A stretch of DNA of 13,780 bases. Origin: Chloroflexota bacterium. Its GTDB lineage: Bacteria; Chloroflexota; Anaerolineae; J102. Both the position numbers and the translations under genes were made by a program. The stretch lies in NCBI GenBank assembly GCA_003353825.1, contig PIVW01000107.1:1-13780 (forward strand). The letters run 5' to 3'. The notes beneath the pieces were generated by a model. It did no database searches, had not been told where the DNA came from, and worked only from the letters and a program-made list of their open reading frames with translations. Shown here one piece after another: positions 7,671 through 13,780 of the stretch (position 1 is its first letter; every line of letters starts with the position of its first letter).

Positions 7671-9713
7671 ATGAAATCGAAACTATGGCTATTGACCACC
7701 TTGCTGGTTCTCAGTTTGTTGCTGGTTGCCTGCGGCGGCGGTGACGCTGAGCCTGAACAGGCCGCACCTGAACCAGAGGTCAAGACCGAAGAACCGGCGC
7801 AAGAGGCCGTCGAAGATGTCTCTGCCGAAGCCGATGTGTCTGGCATGGATGCTGTGCGTGTTGCCATCGTCATGCCCAGCACCATCACCGACCTGGCCTG
7901 GAGCCAAGCAATCTACGACGCCCTAGCCAGTCTGCAAGAACAGGCCGGTGGCGAAGAGATGTTCGAGATCGCCTTTACCGAGAACATGTTCAATGTTACC
8001 GATGCTGCAGCGGCCCTGCGTGACTACGCCGATGATGACTACGATCTCGTCATCGCCCATGGAACGCAATATGGCACCTCATTGTTCGAGATCGCTCCTG
8101 ACTTCCCCGATACCAGCTTCGCCTGGGGTACCGCCACCGATACCGGCGCCGAACAGGGCCTCGACAACATCTTTGCCTACGAAGCTCGCGCCGAACAAGG
8201 TGGTTTTATCAATGGCGTCTTGGCAGCAAATCTAAGTGAATCAGGCGTGTTGGGCGTGGTGGGACCTGTTGAAGCGGGCGATGCCAAGCTCTACATCGAC
8301 GGTTTCTTAGCCGGCGCCGCGCATGCCGATCCTGATGTCCAGGTGAACGTCAGCTACACCGGTTCCTTCGGCGACACAGCCCTGGCGGCGGAAGCGGCTA
8401 ACACCCACATCGCTGCCGGAGCCGATATCCTTACCGGGTCGGCACAGCAGGTGGTAGGGGCTATTGGCGTTGCAAAAGACAAGGGTATCCCCTGGATGGG
8501 CACTCAATCCGATCAAAGCCCTCTTGCCCCTGACATCGTGGTGGCCTCCCAGCTCTATGACTGGGAAGGCGTGCTCGCCGATATCATCAAAAAACATCAG
8601 GCTGGCGAGTATGGTGGCACAGTCTATGCCCTAACCCTGAAGAATGAAGGTCTGGTCATGAATTACGCAGATGGTATCGACGCTGACGCAGTCGCCACTG
8701 CCCATGCCGCGGCAGACGAGATCGTGAATGGGGCAATCGACGTGATGGCCGTCATCAGCGGTGAATCGATGGACATGGCAAATGATGAAATGCCTGACAT
8801 AGATCCTGTTCGTATCGCAGTACTGCTGCCTAGCACCATCACCGATCTCTCCTGGAGCCAGTCGATGTATGATTCGCTGTTGGAGTTGCAGGCCGCGTAC
8901 GGGGAAGATGTCTTCGAGGTCGCTTACACCGAGAACATGTGGAACGTGACCGATGCTGCCTCCGCCATCCGTGACTACGCCGATGCTGGCTACAATCTCG
9001 TGATCTCCCATGGCGCTCAATACGGCACAACGCTGTTCGAGATCGCTCCAGACTATCCCGACACCAGCTTTGCCTGGGGAACGACCATCAACACAGGTGC
9101 TGAAGAGGGTGTCGAGAATATCTTCGCTTATGAGCCACGTGCGGAAGAGGGCGGTTATGTCACAGGCGTACTGGCAGCTAACCTCACCGAATCCGGCGTC
9201 ATCGGTCTGGTAGGGCCAGTGGATGCCGGCGATGCTAAGCTGCATGTGGATGGCTTCTTGGCCGGCGTGCGCGATGCCAACCCGGACATCAAAGTGAACG
9301 TTTCCTTTACCGGCTCCTTTGGCGACACAGCCCTGGCGGCTGAGGCAGCCAACACCCATATCCAGGCCGGAGCCGATGTTCTTACCGGTTCATCGCAGCA
9401 AGTGGTGGGCGCCATCGGCGTCGCCAAGGAAAAGGGTATTCCTTGGATGGGTATTGCCGCCGATCAAACACCGCTGGCCCCGGAAATCGTGGTGGCGACA
9501 GTGCTGTACGATTGGCAACCCACCCTGCTGGAGATCATCACTTCGAACCAGGCCGGTGAACCGGGTGGCCGAGTGCTGCAACTAACGCTCGCCAACGGCG
9601 GCCAGAAGATGATCTACAACGACAACCTACCCGCGGAAGCAATCGAGATCGCCAAGGAGATCGAGCAGGGCATCATCGACGGTTCCATCGAGATCGTGAT
9701 TGATCCACGGTAG
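7671..9713 (+). CDS. BMP-family substrate-binding lipoprotein with two tandem BMP domains
   Basis: A 680-residue surface lipoprotein that delivers ligand, probably a nucleoside or base, to the adjacent permeases. Residues 1-20 are a signal peptide ending in lipobox LVAC (C21), followed by an acidic, Pro-rich linker (22-60). Two complete BMP-type domains follow, about 61-360 and 379-676, both starting with an RVAIV/RIAVL strand and STITDL-x-WSQ (70-79, 388-397). Over residues 101-277 against the matching second-domain stretch I counted 39 differences in 177, about 78% identity, with no gap. The usual family length is about 330-400 residues with one domain, so this is an in-frame internal duplication. 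GAGGAG at 7658-7663, seven bases before ATG, supports the start. The gene sits after the permeases, whereas the usual order puts it first. Confidence 0.95.
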   Translation: MKSKLWLLTTLLVLSLLLVACGGGDAEPEQAAPEPEVKTEEPAQEAVEDVSAEADVSGMDAVRVAIVMPSTITDLAWSQAIYDALASLQEQAGGEEMFEIAFTENMFNVTDAAAALRDYADDDYDLVIAHGTQYGTSLFEIAPDFPDTSFAWGTATDTGAEQGLDNIFAYEARAEQGGFINGVLAANLSESGVLGVVGPVEAGDAKLYIDGFLAGAAHADPDVQVNVSYTGSFGDTALAAEAANTHIAAGADILTGSAQQVVGAIGVAKDKGIPWMGTQSDQSPLAPDIVVASQLYDWEGVLADIIKKHQAGEYGGTVYALTLKNEGLVMNYADGIDADAVATAHAAADEIVNGAIDVMAVISGESMDMANDEMPDIDPVRIAVLLPSTITDLSWSQSMYDSLLELQAAYGEDVFEVAYTENMWNVTDAASAIRDYADAGYNLVISHGAQYGTTLFEIAPDYPDTSFAWGTTINTGAEEGVENIFAYEPRAEEGGYVTGVLAANLTESGVIGLVGPVDAGDAKLHVDGFLAGVRDANPDIKVNVSFTGSFGDTALAAEAANTHIQAGADVLTGSSQQVVGAIGVAKEKGIPWMGIAADQTPLAPEIVVATVLYDWQPTLLEIITSNQAGEPGGRVLQLTLANGGQKMIYNDNLPAEAIEIAKEIEQGIIDGSIEIVIDPR

Positions 9714-9727
9714 CAAATCATTAGCTT

Positions 9728-9841
9728 CAAGTGAATAAGTAGACAAGTGAATAAGTAGACAAGTGAATAAGTAAATAAGTAGACAAGGCAATTGATGAAA
9801 CAGATGCCGAACTCCCTTATTTACTTGTTTCTTGTCTACTT
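9728..9841. repeat. 16-bp tandem repeats followed by an inverted copy
   Basis: Copies of CAAGTGAATAAGTAGA lie at 9728-9743, 9744-9759 and 9760-9775 (the last with one change), then a partial copy. AAGTAGACAAG (9753-9763) and AAGTAAATAAG (9769-9779) find exact inverted partners at 9831-9841 and 9816-9826. Together they could form a hairpin with two 11-bp stems, a small internal loop and a 36-base terminal loop. It begins 15 bases after the lipoprotein stop codon. It might attenuate transcription or protect the upstream mRNA end, but there is no clear T-run. Confidence 0.65.
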
Positions 9842-9849
9842 TACAGGGT

Positions 9850-9936
9850 ATCCTCTCAATAATTCGGGGTAAGGGCACGGTCTTGCGCCTGCCCAACGGG
9901 CGACCGCAAGGGTGCGTCCCTACTTATTGAGAAGAT
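9850..9936. repeat. palindromic intergenic repeat element (MITE- or REP-like)
   Basis: The ends ATCCTCTCAATAA (9850-9862) and TTATTGAGAAGAT (9924-9936) are inverted with one mismatch. The inside is an imperfect GC-rich palindrome: 'gggtaagggcacggtcttgcg' against 'accgcaagggtgcgtccctac'. A GCCC-AAC-GGGC tip sits at 9891-9901. The 'gcgaccgcaagggtgcg' wording resembles repeats common in Chloroflexota intergenic DNA (from memory). It lies between the binding lipoprotein and the amidohydrolase genes. Confidence 0.55.
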
Positions 9937-9997
9937 TCTATTTTGCTGTATCCTTCACACAATCTTCAATCTTCAGTCCTCAATCCTCAGGCTTTCC

Positions 9998-11227
9998 ATG
10001 GACCTCGTTATCCGCAATGGCATATCCGACATAACCGGTGAACCACTCGAAGTCGGCATCGTGGGCGATGTGATCAGCGCTGTCGCTGCGGGCGGATTGC
10101 CTTCTGGCGCCCGGGAGATAGACGCCGCAGGGAAGATGATATCCCCGCCCTTTGTTGAGTCCCACTTTCATCTTGAAAATGCCTATCTCTGGGATGGCTA
10201 TATCAACCAAAGTGGCACGTTGGGTGAGGCTATCGAGATTTATGCGCGGGTCAAGCATGATCTCACGGTCGAGGACATTGTGGAACGGTCGGGCCGAGTC
10301 ATTCGCTCGGCAGTGGCCAACGGTGTGCTTTGGCTGCGCAGCCATGTCGATATCGACCACATCGCCAAGTTGAGCATCCTCGATGGTGTGGCCGCAGCAC
10401 GTGAAGCCTACAAGGATATCATTGATATTCAACTTGTCGCTTTTCCGCAATTAGGCATGGCCCGTAACCCCGAAGCGGTGGCTATGATGTGGCAGGCCAT
10501 GGAAAATGGCTGTGATCTGGTTGGCGGCATGCCTCACGGCGAGCGGAACATGGATGATGCCGCTCGACACATCGAGATCGCTTTTGAGATCGCCCAGACC
10601 TACAATGCTGATGTGGATATGCATATCGACGAGACCGACGACCCGTACTGGCACTCGTTGGAACTTCTGGCCGATAAAACGCTGGAGACCGGCTGGCAGG
10701 GTCGGGTGTGTGCGGGGCATTGCTGCGCCATGTCGGCCTGGGATGATAGGCTGGCGGAGCGTGTGATAGATAAGATACAGCGTGCTGGCATCCACATCAT
10801 CCCAAACCCGCCCATCAATCTGATGCTCGAAGGGCGCGGGCATTCCCACCCTAAGCCCCGCGGCATCGCCCGTATCAAAGAGTTGCTGGAAGCGGGCATC
10901 AACGTCGCCTGTGGTCAGGATGACGTGCAGAACATGTTTTATCCGTTCGGAAAAATGGACCCGCTGGAAGTGGCGCTGATCACCGCTCATGCCGCCCATT
11001 TGGGCGCGCCCGGCGAAATCCAAGCCGCCTTCGACATGCCCCGCTACAACGCCGCTAAACTGTGGCCACTGTCTGATTACGGCATCCGCGTCGGCGCCGA
11101 AGCCAACCTCGTTGTTTTGGATGCACGTTCTGCAGTCGAAGCCCTGCGCCACCAACCCGACAGGCGGTACGTGATCCGCAAAGGACGTGTGCTAACCGAA
11201 ACCCGAACACAAATTAATTGGCATTGA
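9998..11227 (+). CDS. Amidohydrolase of the cytosine deaminase (CodA) type
   Basis: A 409-residue cytoplasmic metal-dependent hydrolase of the amidohydrolase superfamily, similar to E. coli CodA over its whole length. Metal and catalytic positions are visible: H56-x-H58 in ESHFHLE, H209 and E212 in HIDETDD, H241 in AGHCCAMS, and D308-D309 in GQDDV. Further CodA-like marks are NPPINLMLEGR (270-280), PRGIARIKELLEAGINV (287-303) and the C-terminal DYGIRVGAEANLVVLDA (360-376). It may deaminate cytosine or a related base such as isoguanine, or hydrolyse another cyclic amide; AtzC-like enzymes share this fold. CodA has GHDDV where this protein has GQDDV. Its place between the binding lipoprotein and the ATPase suggests it acts on the imported compound. 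The ribosome-binding site is weak (CAGG at 9988-9991), and the 284-bp gap upstream is repeat-filled. Confidence 0.88.
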   Translation: MDLVIRNGISDITGEPLEVGIVGDVISAVAAGGLPSGAREIDAAGKMISPPFVESHFHLENAYLWDGYINQSGTLGEAIEIYARVKHDLTVEDIVERSGRVIRSAVANGVLWLRSHVDIDHIAKLSILDGVAAAREAYKDIIDIQLVAFPQLGMARNPEAVAMMWQAMENGCDLVGGMPHGERNMDDAARHIEIAFEIAQTYNADVDMHIDETDDPYWHSLELLADKTLETGWQGRVCAGHCCAMSAWDDRLAERVIDKIQRAGIHIIPNPPINLMLEGRGHSHPKPRGIARIKELLEAGINVACGQDDVQNMFYPFGKMDPLEVALITAHAAHLGAPGEIQAAFDMPRYNAAKLWPLSDYGIRVGAEANLVVLDARSAVEALRHQPDRRYVIRKGRVLTETRTQINWH

Positions 11228-11304
11228 CCAATTCGCAATCCAAAATTCTGTTGAGTTCCTAACATATTTTCGCAACTCCCTCCCTCACCCAAGAGGCTAT
11301 TCTC

Positions 11305-12861
11305 ATGACCGAAAACAACCTTCTTCCTTCCGGATTACCACGCATCGAATCGTTGGAAATGAAGGGTATCGTCAAGAGATTCCCCGGCGTTTTGGCTAAC
11401 GATCACGTAGATTTCGATGTGAAGGCCAGGGAAATCCACGCCCTGTTGGGTGAAAACGGCGCAGGAAAAAGCACGTTGATGAAGATCCTCTACGGTCTCT
11501 ATCAGCCGGAAGAGGGTGAAATCTTCCTCAACGGTAATCCGATCCAAATCGATTCCCCCACGGATTCGATCAACTACGGCATCGGCATGATCCACCAGCA
11601 TTTTATGCTCGTAGACAACATCACCGTGGCCGAAAACGTGGCATTAGGTCTAAAATCTTCGCGCGAGCCGCGCATGGATTTGGATGTGGTTTCGGGGCGG
11701 ATTCGCGAGCTGGCCGACAAATACGGCCTGCAAGTAGAGCCTAACGCCATCATCTCTAAGCTTGCGGTGGGCGAACGGCAGCGGGTGGAGATCATCAAGG
11801 CGCTGTACCGGGGGGCGGCGCTGCTGGTGCTGGATGAACCTACAGCCGTGCTGACACCCCAGGAAGTGGATGATATTTTTGTGATTTTCAGGCAGATGGC
11901 GGCGGATGGCCATGCCTTGATCTTCATATCGCATAAGCTGGACGAGATAACCTCCCTGACCGATCGGGTAACTGTGTTACGAGATGGCAGCGCCATTGGC
12001 ACGGTGCAGACCGTCGATGTCACAAAAATTGATCTCGCCAATATGATGGTAGGGCGAGAAGTGCTGATGGAGCGAGTGAGGCCAGCGCGAGAGATCGGCG
12101 ATGTCCGCCTCAAGATCGATAATGTCAGTGCCGAGAATGAAGATGGCCAAACCATCCTCAAGAACGCTAGCTTCGAGATTCAGAGCGGTGAAATCGTGGG
12201 TGTAGCGGGCGTGTCGGGCAATGGCCAGCGTCCGTTGGCCCGTACCATCGCCGGGCTCCACGAGGTACTAGAGGGTACTATCACACTGGAAGGGCGAGAT
12301 GTAACCAACCTGTTGCCAACACAAATGTACGACATCGGCCTCTCATACATCCCCGAAGAGCGCATGTATGACGGCGTAGTCAAGGATTTCTCTGTGGCAG
12401 AGAATTTCATTCTGCAGGATCACGGGCGTAAGCCTTACAGCAACGGTATTTTTCTCAATTTCAAGTACATTGCCGAGCACGCCCGCCAACTGATCTCAGA
12501 CTTTAACGTGAAAACGCCCAGTAGTGATACCCCTGCCAAAAACTTGTCCGGCGGTAACATCCAGAAATTGATTTTGGCACGTGAACTGGCCCGCAACCCG
12601 CAAGTGCTCATCGCTGCCCAGCCTACCCGTGGTGTGGATATCGGCGCCACCGAGTACATCCACAATCAGTTACTCAAACAGCGCTCCGAGGGTCTGGCCA
12701 CGCTGCTCATCTCCGAAGATCTGGACGAGGTCAAAGCCCTGTCCGACCGCATCGTCGTGCTCTTCGGTGGCGAGATCATGGGCATCGTCAACAATGATGA
12801 TATTACGATTGAGGAGTTGGGATTGATGATGGTGGGAGAGAAGAGAGTAGTTGTAAGTTAG
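11305..12861 (+). CDS. ABC importer ATPase, double-domain sugar/nucleoside type (YufO/NupO-like)
   Basis: A 518-residue cytoplasmic protein with two fused ABC domains that powers the BMP importer. The first domain has Walker A GENGAGKST (49-57), Q-loop Q98, signature LAVGERQR (153-160), Walker B LLVLDEPT (173-180) and switch H210. The second has a degenerate Walker A, GVSGNGQRP (302-310), without the Lys-Ser/Thr pair, while its signature LSGGNIQK (414-421) and Walker B region LIAAQPTRGVD (435-445) are retained. A single competent Walker A is normal for this RbsA/YufO family. AAGAGG at 11291-11296, eight bases before ATG, supports the start. It is the only ATPase in the window and lies about 3.8 kb after the permeases, separated by the lipoprotein and the amidohydrolase. 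All four genes share the strand. Confidence 0.95.
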   Translation: MTENNLLPSGLPRIESLEMKGIVKRFPGVLANDHVDFDVKAREIHALLGENGAGKSTLMKILYGLYQPEEGEIFLNGNPIQIDSPTDSINYGIGMIHQHFMLVDNITVAENVALGLKSSREPRMDLDVVSGRIRELADKYGLQVEPNAIISKLAVGERQRVEIIKALYRGAALLVLDEPTAVLTPQEVDDIFVIFRQMAADGHALIFISHKLDEITSLTDRVTVLRDGSAIGTVQTVDVTKIDLANMMVGREVLMERVRPAREIGDVRLKIDNVSAENEDGQTILKNASFEIQSGEIVGVAGVSGNGQRPLARTIAGLHEVLEGTITLEGRDVTNLLPTQMYDIGLSYIPEERMYDGVVKDFSVAENFILQDHGRKPYSNGIFLNFKYIAEHARQLISDFNVKTPSSDTPAKNLSGGNIQKLILARELARNPQVLIAAQPTRGVDIGATEYIHNQLLKQRSEGLATLLISEDLDEVKALSDRIVVLFGGEIMGIVNNDDITIEELGLMMVGEKRVVVS

Positions 12862-12870
12862 CGGCATTTC

Positions 12871-12927
12871 AATCCTTAGTGCTTGAATACGTGCAAACTC
12901 AAGCCTTCACTAGACGTAATAAGGATT
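12871..12927. repeat. inverted repeat downstream of the importer ATPase
   Basis: AATCCTTA (12871-12878) is the exact inverse of TAAGGATT (12920-12927). Inside, AGTGCTTGA (12878-12886) can pair with TCAAGC (12899-12904) and CACT (12908-12911), with a three-base bulge between the latter two. It starts ten bases after the stop codon, where a transcript end is expected, but lacks a T-run, so it is not a classic intrinsic terminator. Confidence 0.4.
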
Positions 12928-13089
12928 TAGATAAGAAGTTCGTCCGGGAGTTCATAGTGTCAAGGGCGGAATTGTAGGCGGAAATTATGAAGACCGCAGC
13001 AGGTTTCGATAACGGCGTCACGAAAACCATTAGGAATTACGCCCAAATTCTGAAAGAGCCGCTCATTTTTGACAATCGGACGGCGAGAC

Positions 13090-13274
13090 TAGGTTGTGTT
13101 GACGTTTCATGTTATGTCATTCTGAACGACCGTAGGGAGTGAAGGGTCTCGCGTTTCATAATCGCGGGACCCTTCGCTGGCGTTTCGAGATCGTGAAAGT
13201 CGCGTGTTTGACCCGCTCAGGGTGACATGTGGGAGCAATTCATTGGTGGCTAGAGCAAATGTCAACAGAACCTA
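13090..13274. mobile_element. MITE-like non-coding element, 185 bp, TA-flanked terminal inverted repeats
   Basis: The left end (13090-13107) and right end (13257-13274) are inverted with 16 of 18 bases matching; the outer part reads TAGGTT on both inward strands. TA at each border could be a duplicated target, as made by IS630/Tc1-mariner transposases. Inside are a second inverted pair, TTATGTCATTCTGAACG (13112-13128) against CGCTCAGGGTGACATGT (13214-13230), and a central hairpin, GAAGGGTCTCGCG (13141-13153) against CGCGGGACCCTTC (13163-13175). No transposase is encoded, so movement would need one supplied in trans. Confidence 0.6.
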
Positions 13275-13664
13275 ATAACGATTGACGACTCGCGTGATCT
13301 CGCCCATCCGGCTTTTCGTCAATTTTCTGACGATGCGCGACGCGTATAACTGCTATTTGTGTTAAGGAATGAGAATTTATTAGCTTGTGCATTTGCAATG
13401 CGAATTTCCTGGGAATCCGGCTGCGAATTGCGCAGGTTGTCTGCTTCCTATTCCTAAGCAGGGGTAAATTTTGCTAAAGTGGCGTACGAGTGCTATGCAA
13501 GAGGGATGAAAGGTCGCTGTGACGAGAGGGTGATCTGAGCACTCGGTGATGGGGGCGCGGGTAGACAGTACGGCTGCTTGGCTCTGTAACGCAACTAATC
13601 CATCAACATGAAGCAGTTTTGACTTTGCTATAAGCTCGCAAATACGATAATTTACCATATCAAG

Positions 13665-13721
13665 GCTGTAAACAAGTCAAAATGGGCATGATTCATTCTG
13701 CCCAGTTTGCATCTTTACAGC
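13665..13721. repeat. long imperfect hairpin
   Basis: GCTGTAAA (13665-13672) pairs with TTTACAGC (13714-13721), CAAA (13678-13681) with TTTG (13706-13709), and TGGGCA (13683-13688) with TGCCCA (13699-13704). This totals 18 base pairs around a ten-base loop. No T-run follows and no gene borders it inside the window. It could be the end of another mobile element or a terminator for a gene outside the window. Confidence 0.45.
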
Positions 13722-13780
13722 TGCCAGTGTGCGATTGCGAAAAGAACCAAAGCTCAGTGACTAATGATTGGAGATTAAAG

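Larger units (their letters stand above)
12862..13780. other. gene-poor region with palindromes and a MITE-like element
   Basis: In this 919-bp stretch I see no convincing intact gene, tRNA or CRISPR. It contains an inverted repeat just after the ATPase gene, a MITE-like element (13090-13274), a small palindrome GCATT-tgc-AATGC (13389-13401), a long imperfect hairpin (13665-13721), and at the very end the start of the 'gattggagatta' simple sequence (13766-13780). Short open frames here are not supported by motifs or strong ribosome-binding sites. The region may be decayed coding DNA interrupted by repeats. Confidence 0.6.

Noticed and set aside
8631..9359. 242-codon open frame on the - strand
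   Set aside because: It is antisense to the second half of the BMP lipoprotein, whose reading frame is confirmed by the internal duplication.
9728..9783. CRISPR array
   Set aside because: The 16-bp units are directly adjacent without spacers, and no cas gene is present. They are simple tandem repeats.
10451..11155. 234-codon open frame on the - strand
   Set aside because: It is antisense to the amidohydrolase with its conserved metal ligands; the frame is a by-product of codon bias.
12987..13142. 51-codon open frame on the + strand as an intact small gene
   Set aside because: Its last third lies inside the MITE-like element, so as it stands it is not a normal gene; it is treated only as a possible interrupted frame.
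13380..13658. 92-codon open frame on the - strand in the gene-poor end
   Set aside because: No recognised motif, composition unlike the other proteins, and no convincing ribosome-binding site. It could be a decayed fragment, but I cannot support it.

Overview
The window reads like a chromosomal segment of a member of the Chloroflexota (Anaerolineae/Caldilineae type). This is an inference from overall protein character: a lipoprotein with an LVAC lipobox and a Glu/Pro-rich linker, a luciferase-like oxidoreductase, and intergenic DNA full of short-period 'aatctccaatctc'-type sequence and palindromic repeats. No rRNA, tRNA or other phylogenetic marker is present. All eight convincing genes are on the + strand.

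Layout: (1) 78-2651, a molybdenum hydroxylase of the xanthine dehydrogenase family with the two [2Fe-2S] domains fused to the Mo-cofactor domains and no FAD domain, as in the group annotated as selenium-dependent xanthine dehydrogenases. (2) 2889-4052, a fold-type I PLP aminotransferase. (3) 4147-5157, a luciferase-like flavin-dependent oxidoreductase. A strong intrinsic terminator at 5173-5214 closes this block. (4) 5370-12861, a nucleoside/nucleobase ABC importer of the BMP/NupNOPQ type: two permeases that overlap by 4 bp, a substrate-binding lipoprotein made of two tandem BMP domains, a cytosine-deaminase-like amidohydrolase, and the double-domain ATPase. An extended -10 promoter with an overlapping palindrome lies just upstream of the first permease. 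(5) 12862-13780 has no convincing gene but holds a 185-bp MITE-like element with TA-flanked terminal inverted repeats and several other palindromes.

How the parts could work together (inference): the importer brings purine or pyrimidine nucleosides or bases into the cell, the amidohydrolase deaminates or hydrolyses a ring, and the Mo hydroxylase oxidises a purine. The aminotransferase and the flavin enzyme have no assigned step. The features most worth a second look are the tandem-duplicated BMP lipoprotein (about 78% identity between halves over 177 aligned residues by hand count), the purine-type residues kept in a Mo hydroxylase that lacks a FAD domain, the MITE-like element and the short open frame it may have interrupted, and the dense set of intergenic inverted repeats.
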